A DNA stretch of 12,429 nucleotides from Candidatus Dadabacteria bacterium UBA2774. Its GTDB lineage: Bacteria; Desulfobacterota_D; UBA1144; Nemesobacterales; UBA2774. The stretch covers positions 1-12,429 of the forward strand of contig DEIM01000181.1 of assembly GCA_002352485.1 (NCBI GenBank). Reading direction: 5' to 3'. Position 1 is the first letter of the stretch, and every line of letters starts with the position of its first letter. The translations under genes were made by a program, and so were the position numbers. A model generated the notes under the pieces. The model saw only the letters and a list, made by a program, of their open reading frames with translations. It ran no database searches and was not told the DNA's origin. Below, one piece after another: positions 1 through 6,693 of this stretch.

Positions 1-252
1 GTGCTGTTCACAATGCTGCTGAGCGTAATTATTACTTACGGGTTTCAAACTCTACTTCCTGAGATGAACTATTTTGTCAGGACTTCATGGGTAATTGTAA
101 TTGGGTTTTTTATTATTGCCGTACCCACGATACTTAAGAACGGGTTCAGGCTGCCTCAGGAGAGATTATTTGAAGTATCGCACAGGAGTGTGCTGCATTT
201 TGGCATTATATTGGCTCTGTCGCTTGTTGGAGCGCATATCGTACTTCATTAA
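1..252 (+). CDS. C-terminal fragment of an unrecognised integral membrane protein
   Basis: The open frame enters from the left edge and ends at a TAA. The GTG at base 1 is probably an internal codon, so the true start lies outside the window. The 83 visible residues are very hydrophobic. Likely membrane segments lie at about residues 1-19, 26-45 and 63-82, with a short charged loop (KNGFRLPQERLFEVSHRS) between the last two. I do not recognise the family and assign no function. The next gene, ada, begins 85 bases downstream on the same strand, so co-transcription is possible but unproven. The fragment is real coding sequence as far as the uninterrupted frame and membrane-protein composition can show. 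Confidence 0.6.
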   Translation: MLFTMLLSVIITYGFQTLLPEMNYFVRTSWVIVIGFFIIAVPTILKNGFRLPQERLFEVSHRSVLHFGIILALSLVGAHIVLH

Positions 253-337
253 TCTTCATCAGTCCCGAGAATTATTAAAAAGAATAGACGCCCGATTTGC
301 GACGGACAACTCATTTAAGACATGCTATTATAAGATC

Positions 338-1414
338 ATGTTATTTCAACATCCAAATCACGAGGCATTGTATAAAGCCCTTGTTGCACGGGATATGAGC
401 TATGACGGGCAGGCCTATGTCGGTGTGATCTCGACCGGGATATTTTGCCGTTTAACTTGTCCGGCACGCAAACCAAAGCCGGAGAATTGCAAGTTTTTCG
501 ACACGGTATCCGCTTGCATTGAGGCAGGTTTTAGACCGTGTAAGAGATGTCATCCGCTCGGACCTGCTGCTGAAGCTGACCCGGCAATTAAAACCCTTAT
601 GGACGCGCTTGAAAAAGACCTTTCATATAGATGGAAAGAAGCCAATATCATCGCACTGGGTTTTGATCCGTCTACAGTACGGCGCAGTTTTAAACGTCAT
701 TTCGGAATGACGTTTCTTGAAATGGCCAGGCAATCTCGGATTCGCAGCGGATTTGAAACACTTTCGGACGGAGGCCGTGTAATCGATGCTCAATGGGATG
801 CTGGTTTTGAATCGCCAAGCGGGTTTCGGACAGCCTTCGCACGACTCTTAGGGCAACCCCCTTCCAGGCTTAAGGGGAAGGATCTTCTCAAGGCCGATTG
901 GATTGAGACTCCGATTGGGGCGATGATTGCGGTTAGCGACAAGTATATGCTGCATCTTTTGGAGTTTGCCGACCGTAAGGCTCTGCCCACGGAACTGAAA
1001 AAACTATGGAATCTTTCAAAAGGCGAGCTTGGCATTGGCCGCTTTGCACCAACGGATCAAATTGAAGCCGAGCTTGGCGCTTATTTCCGTGCCGAGAGCG
1101 CAGGGTTCGATGTTCCAGTGGCGCTGCACGGCAGCCCTTTCACTCGTACTGTATGGGATGAACTCCGCCAGATTCCGGTAGGAGAGACTCGTAGTTACGG
1201 TGAAATTGCCAAAGCTGTGGGAAGACCTTCTGCGGTCCGCGCTGTAGCCCGCGCAAACGGGGCGAATCAACTTGCATTGGTCATCCCATGTCACCGCGTT
1301 ATCGGTGCGGATGGAGCTCTTACGGGTTATGGCGGCGGGCTTTGGCGTAAGCAATATTTAATTGAACTTGAACGGCAATTCACTTTGTCGGGGGAAAAGA
1401 AGAGAAATACATAA
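338..1414 (+). CDS. ada: Ada: methylphosphotriester/O6-methylguanine-DNA methyltransferase and AraC-type regulator
   Basis: This 358-residue protein, close to the 354 of E. coli Ada, repairs alkylated DNA by moving methyl groups onto its own cysteines. In Ada proteins, methylation of the N-terminal cysteine turns the protein into an activator of the adaptive response. Seen here: the N-terminal zinc site C37, C41, C68, C71 (motifs FCRLTCPAR and RPCKRCHP), with C37 the expected phosphotriester acceptor; an AraC-like helix-turn-helix region at about 84-180; and the C-terminal methyltransferase domain at about 187-350 with PCHRV, where C318 is the acceptor for O6-methylguanine. The frame is open back to 101, but the ATG at 338 gives the family's normal N-terminus and the upstream part resembles nothing. 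No strong Shine-Dalgarno sequence precedes it. All catalytic cysteines are present, so it should be active. It probably regulates itself as other Ada proteins do; no Ada box was identified. Confidence 0.95.
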   Translation: MLFQHPNHEALYKALVARDMSYDGQAYVGVISTGIFCRLTCPARKPKPENCKFFDTVSACIEAGFRPCKRCHPLGPAAEADPAIKTLMDALEKDLSYRWKEANIIALGFDPSTVRRSFKRHFGMTFLEMARQSRIRSGFETLSDGGRVIDAQWDAGFESPSGFRTAFARLLGQPPSRLKGKDLLKADWIETPIGAMIAVSDKYMLHLLEFADRKALPTELKKLWNLSKGELGIGRFAPTDQIEAELGAYFRAESAGFDVPVALHGSPFTRTVWDELRQIPVGETRSYGEIAKAVGRPSAVRAVARANGANQLALVIPCHRVIGADGALTGYGGGLWRKQYLIELERQFTLSGEKKRNT

Positions 1415-1426
1415 ATCCCCCTTTAT

Positions 1427-1447
1427 TCCCCCTTTTCCTAAGGGGGA
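1427..1447. repeat. C-rich inverted repeat after ada
   Basis: An 8-bp perfect stem (TCCCCCTT pairing with AAGGGGGA) with a 5-base loop TTCCT starts 13 bases after the ada stop. It is preceded by another CCCCC block at 1417-1421. An A-run rather than a T-run follows on the plus strand, and no T-run follows on the minus strand, so it is not a textbook intrinsic terminator. It lies between two convergent genes and could still act as a transcript 3' end or be a dispersed repeat. A similar element with CCTCC in place of CCCCC is at 9474-9506. Confidence 0.65.
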
Positions 1448-1538
1448 TAAAAAAAGTCAAATGGAAAAAACGTGATTCTGAATAGACTCTGAATCGAGTT
1501 CAGGACATGGTTAAGAATAACAAGATAAAGCCTAGGAA

Positions 1539-2222
1539 TCAGGAGTTATTCTTTTTCATAACTATTGGGAAGACGCATTTGGGGGCGCCGTAGCCCTGGG
1601 TTTGGTAGCGGGATTTATCGAAGGAAAAACCGTGCTTTTCGGGGTCTACCATTTCAAACCACAGTGAATCTAGCTGGCAAAGTATAGGGGTAAGAAATGC
1701 TACATCGTGAGAAGAGAAGAAATTAAAGTAGTAGCACTTTTGTATCTCTATCTCATAACTGTCTTCCTGCTCAGTTTCTTTATGTGGAGCGGTCCATTCA
1801 AATGTCGCGCCATATTGCTTCATGAGCCAGCTAAATATATCTTTAAGCCGATCCGGATTTCCTTTGCATGCAGCGAGCATCAGGGTTAGAGAAGTACGCA
1901 TCGACAAATTATTAATTCCTTTTATCATGGCAGTAGATATAAATTCGAAGGTCGATTCTTTACTACCGATAACGGGGAGTAAATTATTGTAAGCTGACAA
2001 GATGCTAGAGCATAGCTCGAGATGACCGTGTGAAGGTGCGTCAACGACAGTCGAGGCATTTGATTGCTCAATCTCTTTGGCCTCTTTTTTAATGGATTCG
2101 ATCATTGAGTTGGTGTCTATATCAAGAGAATTCTGAATCTCGGACTTAAGACCGTTCAAGAACTGAGAGGTAGCTACATGACCGAATGCGTAATGCTTTA
2201 GGAAATCACCGATTTCAGACAT
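1539..2222 (-). CDS. Probable L-2-amino-thiazoline-4-carboxylic acid hydrolase-like protein
   Basis: This is a 227-residue soluble protein with no signal peptide or membrane segment. The C-terminal half resembles, from memory, the L-2-amino-thiazoline-4-carboxylic acid hydrolase family: KCYYFNFF at 162-169, LTPILCQLDSLWFE at 177-190 and QTQGYGAPKCVF at 207-218. The spaced C163, C182 with D185, and C216 match the family's cysteine/aspartate pattern. The founding member opens a thiazoline ring on the way to L-cysteine, but most relatives have no tested substrate, so the reaction here is inference. The N-terminal third is mostly helical and acidic, with an EIQ/KKEAKEIEQ-rich stretch at 27-53. 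The ATG at 2222 is favoured by a GGAGG six bases upstream. It converges on ada, and no partner gene is adjacent. An alternative is a lineage-specific protein sharing only the fold. Confidence 0.55.
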   Translation of the reverse strand: MSEIGDFLKHYAFGHVATSQFLNGLKSEIQNSLDIDTNSMIESIKKEAKEIEQSNASTVVDAPSHGHLELCSSILSAYNNLLPVIGSKESTFEFISTAMIKGINNLSMRTSLTLMLAACKGNPDRLKDIFSWLMKQYGATFEWTAPHKETEQEDSYEIEIQKCYYFNFFSSHDVAFLTPILCQLDSLWFEMVDPEKHGFSFDKSRYQTQGYGAPKCVFPIVMKKNNS

Positions 2223-2337
2223 AAAGCGCCTCCAAGCTGATAAATTGTGTTTATGTTAATAAAGATTATTGCAGAACTTGGTATTTATTTCTAGTAGCTT
2301 GTTATAAATATTTAACTGTAAAGGTTAGTTCTTATAA

Positions 2338-2361
2338 CTTCTTTTGAGTGATCAAAAGAAG
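2338..2361. repeat. Perfect 10-bp hairpin with GTGA loop
   Basis: CTTCTTTTGA and TCAAAAGAAG flank a GTGA tetraloop, which fits the stable GNRA class if transcribed in the plus direction. The CAAAAATCACC that follows contains no T-run, so a simple intrinsic terminator is unlikely. The 'TTTTGA..TCAAAAGAAGCAAAAA' layout resembles small dispersed repeats I recall from several bacterial genomes, but the family was not verified. Confidence 0.7.
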
Positions 2362-2412
2362 CAAAAATCACCGACTGGACATAAATTACGCTAAAAGTTC
2401 AATATTCCGGCT

Positions 2413-2449
2413 AAACCTTATAATTCGACCCACACCCCGTATAAGGTTT
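2413..2449. repeat. 9-bp inverted repeat with 19-nt loop
   Basis: AAACCTTAT at 2413-2421 is perfectly repeated in inverse at 2441-2449 (ATAAGGTTT), with a C-rich 19-base loop. Two more T residues follow on the plus strand, giving TTTTT. That looks terminator-like, but no plus-strand gene lies within 1 kb upstream. The stem has only two G-C pairs. Confidence 0.55.
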
Positions 2450-2542
2450 TTAACGCCATCCTATTTAACTTTCTATACGTAATTTGGCAGTAGGTGTTAT
2501 TTAGACGAGAAAGTTAGGGAATATCTTTTAGGGGATAGAGAC

Positions 2543-2566
2543 CGATTCCTCACTTGATCGAAATCG
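2543..2566. repeat. 24-nt palindromic repeat, copy 1
   Basis: The stem is CGATT (2543-2547) against AATCG (2562-2566), with the core CTCACT.GATCGAAAT between and within the arms. It matches the element at 3337-3360 at 20 of 24 positions. AGACC precedes the palindrome in both copies, its last C being the first base of the stem. The two copies bracket the copD gene. Confidence 0.7.
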
Positions 2567-2589
2567 TTTATGTATGTCGGACTACGCTC

Positions 2590-2610
2590 ACACTTCGGCA
2601 AGCTCAGTGT
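2590..2610. repeat. Short inverted repeat next to the palindromic repeat
   Basis: ACACT at 2590-2594 and AGTGT at 2606-2610 enclose TTCGGCAAGCTC. The string CTTCGGCAAGCTCAGTG resembles a common dispersed-repeat fragment in bacterial intergenic DNA. It lies 20 bases beyond the copD stop codon (minus strand) and could affect the 3' end of that transcript. Confidence 0.45.
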
Positions 2611-2629
2611 AAAAGGGTTTAAAATCACA

Positions 2630-3136
2630 CTATATCCCGCCTCTTACCAGTAATACTGCAAGGGCAACAACAAGGATGGCCAGAATAAAATTAATCCGTC
2701 CCAACCAGGAGGTAATTTGCCTATATTTCCGGCTTTCGGAGGACTTGGGATCACCTCTCATGAGAGCGACTGCCCTTGGTCCTACCCAGAAATCATGGAC
2801 CACGCTAATGAGGAGAATAAGCACCACCAAGATTAGCTTCTGAAGCAGAACGTGACCGAAAGAGCCTGCGAAAATCCTGCCGCTCAAGAAATCGGTAAGA
2901 CCAAAACCTCGAAATGCAAGGTTAATGATTCCTGTAAGCACGATAAGAAAAAGGGATATCCATCCTACATTGCGGAAGCGGCGGCCGATCTTTAGAAAAA
3001 GTTTTGAGAATATGCTTTGATACTCAGGGCTCCGAAGTACCGGAACGAGAACGAGTATGAGGAAAAACATGCCTCCAACCCAGACAATTGAGGAAATTAT
3101 ATGAAGCCAGACAGATGCAAGATAAAGGATTTGCAT
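2630..3136 (-). CDS. CopD-like four-helix integral membrane protein
   Basis: This 168-residue membrane protein has four predicted helices, at about residues 5-32, 56-75, 98-118 and 145-164, with a basic loop at 120-143. The first helix carries WLHIISSIVWVGGMFF, typical of the copper resistance D (CopD) family and related small membrane proteins. The third ends in SVVHDFWVGPRA. H12, H95 and H114 could bind metal or heme, which is inference from family pattern. CopD proteins are linked to copper uptake into the cytoplasm, and small stand-alone members are often of unknown function. No copC or other copper gene lies in the window, so a copper role is unsupported by context. The ATG at 3136 lacks a clear Shine-Dalgarno sequence but directly precedes the first helix. 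A promoter candidate lies just upstream. It is probably transcribed alone, since VWA upstream is separated by 258 bases. Confidence 0.75.
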   Translation of the reverse strand: MQILYLASVWLHIISSIVWVGGMFFLILVLVPVLRSPEYQSIFSKLFLKIGRRFRNVGWISLFLIVLTGIINLAFRGFGLTDFLSGRIFAGSFGHVLLQKLILVVLILLISVVHDFWVGPRAVALMRGDPKSSESRKYRQITSWLGRINFILAILVVALAVLLVRGGI

Positions 3137-3173
3137 TAAATTAATTACACCGTTTTTCGAATATTAGCTACGA

Positions 3174-3202
3174 ATCATACATGTAGAATTTGGGATATTC
3201 AA
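3174..3202 (-). promoter_or_regulatory. Candidate sigma-70-type promoter for the CopD-like gene
   Basis: Read on the minus strand, TTGAAT (3202-3197) is followed after 17 bases by TATGAT (3179-3174), which are 4/6 and 5/6 matches to the -35 and -10 consensus with ideal spacing. A start near 3167 would leave a leader of about 30 bases. This is a pattern match only. Confidence 0.45.
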
Positions 3203-3220
3203 AGTTCTATATTTTTATGG

Positions 3221-3245
3221 ATTCCCGACAACAACTTTCGGGAAT
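3221..3245. repeat. Inverted repeat ATTCCCGA/TCGGGAAT
   Basis: Eight-base arms at 3221-3228 and 3238-3245 surround a 9-base loop, with GG before and GACA after. This form ('GGATTCCCG...CGGGAATGACA') is a widespread class of dispersed palindromic repeat in bacterial intergenic regions. It sits upstream of the candidate copD promoter and downstream of the VWA gene. Confidence 0.6.
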
Positions 3246-3336
3246 GACAATTTATCACCCCCACCTTTAATTATTTTGGTTCCAGATAGAGAGTGCCTTT
3301 ATTTACATGGCAGATGAGGCTTTGATGAATGTAGAC

Positions 3337-3360
3337 CTATTTCTCACTCGATCGAAATAG
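3337..3360. repeat. 24-nt palindromic repeat, copy 2
   Basis: The stem CTATTT (3337-3342) pairs perfectly with AAATAG (3355-3360). It aligns with 2543-2566 at 20 of 24 bases. Where copy 1 has a G-C pair at the second stem position, this copy has T-A, so pairing is kept. It lies just beyond the 3' end of the VWA gene, followed at 3363-3375 by a small CCCC/GGGG hairpin. Confidence 0.7.
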
Positions 3361-3394
3361 TCCCCATCAAGGGGGAGGAGATTAAAAAAGGGAA

Positions 3395-5404
3395 TTATTG
3401 TTTAAAATCGGCTATGTGCTCGACTGTTTCCTGGGCTTTGACTTTGACTGAGAGCTCTTTTACCGGCTTGTCTTCCATTTTAAACGCTTGTATGGTGACA
3501 TCATACGAGCCCGGAGTTAATGTGAACTCTTTTGGGTTTCCCTTTTGTTTCAAACCTGTGCGTCCCTGGGCAATCTGCTCACCCGTCCTCGCGTCATTAA
3601 TAGTAACAATGCTATCTATCAGGGTCTCGCCCTCTGTAGCGCCGACTTTTAATAAACCGCTTGAGAACTGTGCGGTATGTTCGACCTCTTCACCGCCCTT
3701 GAGCTCAATGCCGTTAAACTTTTCTGAGGGTTTACCTGCTACTTTTATGGCTGTGACTTTAACGTCATACAATCCGGGGACAAGATTAAAAACCTTCGGA
3801 TTTGACTTGGAGCTTTTGTACGTACGTCCCTGGGTTATTTGCTCACCTGTGTTTGAATCTTTGATAGAGACTGAAGCCTCTACATATTTTTCTCCTTCCT
3901 TAGCGCCAATTTTTAATTGCCCGCTTGAGAACTGTGCTGTTTTTTCCACTGTCTCAGAAGCTGTAATTTCTACACCGCTGAATTCCTGAGAAGGTTGATT
4001 CGTTATCTTTACCGCCGTTACTGTTACATCATAAATACCCGGGCTAAGCTCAAAGGCCCTCGGGTTTGTTTTTGAGCTTACATATGTGCGCCCCTGTGCA
4101 ACCTGCTCGCCGGTATCAGGATTCTTAATCTGGACACGTGCGTCAACGAACTTTTCTCCTTTGAAAGCCCCAACTTTTAATGTTCCACTTGAGAAATCAA
4201 AGAGCTCTTCGAGCGTCTCCCCGCCTTTAATTTCAAGAGCGCTAATCCTGTGAGTCGGCCGGCCTTCAATTTTAAGAGCCATGACTTCGATATCATATAC
4301 GCCGGGGCTGATCTTAATTACAAGTGGATTAGAATTAGATTGTGTATAGGTGCGCCCCTTTGCAACAATCACTTCTGTTTCCAGTTTATACACTTTAACA
4401 GCTGCATCCAGCAACTTACCGCTGCTCACTGCTTTTACGGAAAGCTCACCGAAACTAAAATCGACTTCTTTTTCAACTACCACGCCTTCCTTTAATTCTA
4501 TACCGGAGATAGTGCGGCTCTCGACTCCTTTCATACCCATAGGGCTCACTTCAAGATCATAGGTCCCATCAGGCAGAGACATAATTCTGGGATTAGTATT
4601 CGGAGTTGAATAAGTCCTCTGTCCTTTGAGCTTTTCTTCCGTTACCGTGTTCGTTAATACCAGCCGTGCGTCCTGAAGTTTTCCTTCAGCCGTTACTTTT
4701 ACACTAAGCTTGCCCGTGGGGAGATCGGCTGGCATCTCAACGGCACTCGTGAGTGCGTTTGACAGCTCGTATGCGTTATTGGCGCTAAAATAAAGCCCCC
4801 CGCCCGCTTGGGCTGCGCACTCGAGCTGTGAGACGTCTTCTTTAGACACATCGAAGCCGACTACATGCATGATGAAATTGACTCCCGCTTCCTTGGCTTC
4901 TTTAACAGCCTTACATGGGTCACCGCCGCAGGTCTCTATGCCGTCGCTTACGAGAATTACCGTAACGGCATCTTCGGTCGCACGAACGGATTCAAAAGCT
5001 TTAAGCACCGAGTCTGTTATTGGGGTCTTGCCCTTTGGGTTTAACGCCTCGATTTTTTCATTCAAAACTGCTTTATCGATTGGGCCAATCTCAACAATAG
5101 TTTCGATATCTTTACAATCGCCCTTCTCCCTATGACCGTAGGCAATGAGCCCAACTTCTGTGCCCTCTGGCAGCTCGCCCGCTAAATCCTTAAGAACGCT
5201 CTTTGCAATGGTGATTTTATTCTCACCATTGATCTGGCCCCACATGGAGCCTGAGGCATCTAAGATTAATAGCAGCTTGCCTGATGAGGGGGTGTCGGAG
5301 GTTTGGGCAAAAGAATTTGTGGATATGCCGTTTAAACCAAATGCTAACGTTAATAATAAAAAGAGAGCCTTATAAATATTTCTGCGGGATGAATGCGTAA
5401 CCAT
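3395..5404 (-). CDS. Secreted VWA-domain protein with five tandem ~87-residue repeats
   Basis: This 669-residue protein probably works in the periplasm or at the cell surface. The ATG at 5404 is chosen because GGAGG lies eight bases upstream and residues 1-34 form a signal peptide (basic start, hydrophobic core, NSFA ending before QT). The frame's longer TTG start overlaps that GGAGG. A VWA domain spans about 42-225 with a complete metal-ion-dependent adhesion site: DASGS at 49-53, T127 and D154. Five repeats of about 87 residues then run to the end. Each carries GRTY or a variant, NP, PG.YDV and a closing F.SG, predicting small beta-sandwich domains like carboxypeptidase-regulatory or Cna-B folds. 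Repeats 3-5 are the most alike, suggesting later duplication. VWA domains bind proteins through the metal site; the partner is unknown. It lies alone between copD and a DUF2156 gene. Confidence 0.85.
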   Translation of the reverse strand: MVTHSSRRNIYKALFLLLTLAFGLNGISTNSFAQTSDTPSSGKLLLILDASGSMWGQINGENKITIAKSVLKDLAGELPEGTEVGLIAYGHREKGDCKDIETIVEIGPIDKAVLNEKIEALNPKGKTPITDSVLKAFESVRATEDAVTVILVSDGIETCGGDPCKAVKEAKEAGVNFIMHVVGFDVSKEDVSQLECAAQAGGGLYFSANNAYELSNALTSAVEMPADLPTGKLSVKVTAEGKLQDARLVLTNTVTEEKLKGQRTYSTPNTNPRIMSLPDGTYDLEVSPMGMKGVESRTISGIELKEGVVVEKEVDFSFGELSVKAVSSGKLLDAAVKVYKLETEVIVAKGRTYTQSNSNPLVIKISPGVYDIEVMALKIEGRPTHRISALEIKGGETLEELFDFSSGTLKVGAFKGEKFVDARVQIKNPDTGEQVAQGRTYVSSKTNPRAFELSPGIYDVTVTAVKITNQPSQEFSGVEITASETVEKTAQFSSGQLKIGAKEGEKYVEASVSIKDSNTGEQITQGRTYKSSKSNPKVFNLVPGLYDVKVTAIKVAGKPSEKFNGIELKGGEEVEHTAQFSSGLLKVGATEGETLIDSIVTINDARTGEQIAQGRTGLKQKGNPKEFTLTPGSYDVTIQAFKMEDKPVKELSVKVKAQETVEHIADFKQ

Positions 5405-5425
5405 CGATGAATCCTCCAATCGAAA

Positions 5426-5458
5426 TTTATATTGTATTGCGTTGGAATTCTACACAAA
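5426..5458 (-). promoter_or_regulatory. Candidate promoter for the VWA gene
   Basis: On the minus strand, TTTGTG (5458-5453) precedes TACAAT (5436-5431) by 16 bases, and an overlapping TATAAA lies at 5431-5426. It is about 25 bases from the start codon in a strongly AT-rich stretch, so chance matches are likely. Confidence 0.3.
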
Positions 5459-5559
5459 AAAGATGAAAAAATAAAAGACAAAAACATAAAACTAAATTCT
5501 CCTTGTATTCCCTTAGCTAAGTTAGAGTCTAAAAAGGTAAAAACGGGAAAACACAATAT

Positions 5560-6555
5560 TCAGCCGGTTTTGAGCAGTTTGGGGGGAAACTTTTTTAAGT
5601 TACTTACCAATTTGAATACTGAGAGATGGTGTAAACGAGACTGAAAATACAGGTCTATGAGAAGACGCCAGGAGATAGCCGGCTTTGCCGCAAGATAGAC
5701 AGACTTCCACTCAGGTCCGAATTTATTTTTGAAGTCGTAAAGTCCCTTGTAATTAAAAGAGTGTTTCAGTAACCGCTTTGATCTGAAGATTAATTCTTTT
5801 GCATAACTTCCTGACAACTCTGGCACTGTATCACTTGTATCGCTGGAAACAAACGGCACTTCACCCAGGCTAAGGTGTGTGTAACCTTCATCCTTGAGTG
5901 CGCTCATGACTGAGACAAAGAGAGATTCCATAACACCAACAGGGGCGTTTTTTCTTCTTAATATGGTCTCAGTGTGCGCGTAAGACTCGTCCTGAATAGA
6001 TAGGGTTAGAGCGCCAAGCCATTGGCCTTTTTCCGTTTCCATAACAAAACATCTGGTACTTTGCTCAAAACCCGTGCGGAATAGATGGGATAGTTTCGGC
6101 TCTGGGGCGTGCGTGCTATCAAGCGCTAACCTGGAAACCTTATTAACGTAGAATTCCGAGTAAGGGACTTCGTGAACAGACCCGTAGCGCCCTCCCCTTC
6201 TCGCAAGCTCTAATACAGAGCGTTTGAGACCATCTGGATAATATAAATCCACTACCGCTTCCGCACCCGTCCTGACTAGATCTGCCCCCATGTCCTTTAA
6301 ATGCTTGGCTGATCCTGAGCTAACACCACGGATTACAAAGTCCGGGAAATCAGAGATAAGATCGTTGAAAAACTCTTGATTTGAGTACTGAACAGGTATT
6401 TCGGCTGTGGATATCCAGCTCAACCCCGATAGCGGAAGTTGAACTGTATTGAAGGTAGGATATTCGATCTCTTTTCTGCACCAGCTGAGGGGTAGTCTGT
6501 TCATGGCGACAACATGCTTATTAATAGGTTTGAATATGAAATATACTTGAAGCAC
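5560..6555 (-). CDS. DUF2156/MprF C-terminal-like acyltransferase (GNAT fold), without flippase domain
   Basis: This protein of up to 331 residues resembles the C-terminal catalytic domain of phosphatidylglycerol lysyltransferase (MprF/LPG synthase, DUF2156). Supporting stretches are RRGGRYGSVHEVPYSE (119-134), GALTLSIQDESYAH (181-194), a GVMESLFVSVMSALKDEGY helix (207-225), HLSLGEVPF (227-235) and the C-terminal FNYKGLYDFKNKFGPEWKSV (267-286). Family members transfer an amino-acyl group, for example from aminoacyl-tRNA, to a lipid or other acceptor through a double GNAT fold. The donor and acceptor here are unknown. The ~500-residue membrane flippase of full MprF is absent, so it acts as a soluble or peripheral enzyme. 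The first start is GTG at 6555; ATG at 6504 is a good alternative, and neither has a clear ribosome site. It runs towards the VWA gene, 155 bases away, and is divergent from the lipoprotein gene. Confidence 0.75.
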   Translation of the reverse strand: MLQVYFIFKPINKHVVAMNRLPLSWCRKEIEYPTFNTVQLPLSGLSWISTAEIPVQYSNQEFFNDLISDFPDFVIRGVSSGSAKHLKDMGADLVRTGAEAVVDLYYPDGLKRSVLELARRGGRYGSVHEVPYSEFYVNKVSRLALDSTHAPEPKLSHLFRTGFEQSTRCFVMETEKGQWLGALTLSIQDESYAHTETILRRKNAPVGVMESLFVSVMSALKDEGYTHLSLGEVPFVSSDTSDTVPELSGSYAKELIFRSKRLLKHSFNYKGLYDFKNKFGPEWKSVYLAAKPAISWRLLIDLYFQSRLHHLSVFKLVSNLKKFPPKLLKTG

Positions 6556-6616
6556 TGCATAAATCTACTATAGAGATTATTACAGTAACTTTATCTATTG
6601 GCTGAAATTCCTTTCT

Positions 6617-6667
6617 CTGATAACAATATATGAGGTAAATTATAAGCGAATAGAGATTAATTGTGCA
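6617..6667. promoter_or_regulatory. Overlapping divergent promoter candidates
   Basis: In the minus direction, TGCACA (6667-6662), 17 bases, then a perfect TATAAT (6644-6639) would drive the DUF2156 gene. In the plus direction, CTGATA (6617-6622), 18 bases, then TATAAG (6641-6646) would drive the lipoprotein gene. The two -10 boxes share bases 6641-6644, so polymerase binding in one direction could exclude the other. This is sequence pattern only; the AT-rich context raises the chance of accidental matches. Confidence 0.35.
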
Positions 6668-6693
6668 GATCAAATAACGAGAAGGAGAATAAA

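Larger units (their letters stand above)
2223..2629. other. 407-bp non-coding region rich in inverted repeats
   Basis: No credible gene was found on either strand between the hydrolase-like gene and copD. The region is AT-rich and carries four separate inverted repeats, listed individually, at 2338-2361, 2413-2449, 2543-2566 and 2590-2610. No tRNA-like cloverleaf or recognisable riboswitch was seen. The first ~50 bases next to 2222 should hold the promoter of the minus-strand gene, but no convincing -35/-10 pair could be picked. Confidence 0.6.

Noticed and set aside
101..337. Upstream extension of the ada reading frame
   Set aside because: These 79 residues overlap the membrane-protein gene in another frame and resemble no Ada N-terminus; ATG 338 gives the family's normal length.
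1016..1354. Minus-strand open frame inside ada
   Set aside because: It lies opposite the conserved methyltransferase domain, including PCHR, so it is a shadow.
1427..1450. Intrinsic terminator after ada
   Set aside because: The hairpin is good, but the following bases are A-rich, and no T-run is present on either strand.
3163..3394. Insertion sequence remnant near the VWA 3' end
   Set aside because: Only short palindromes are present; there is no transposase fragment, terminal repeat pair or target-site duplication.
3414..3989. 191-residue plus-strand open frame inside the VWA gene
   Set aside because: It is a shadow of the tandem repeats on the opposite strand, with low-complexity composition and no ribosome site.
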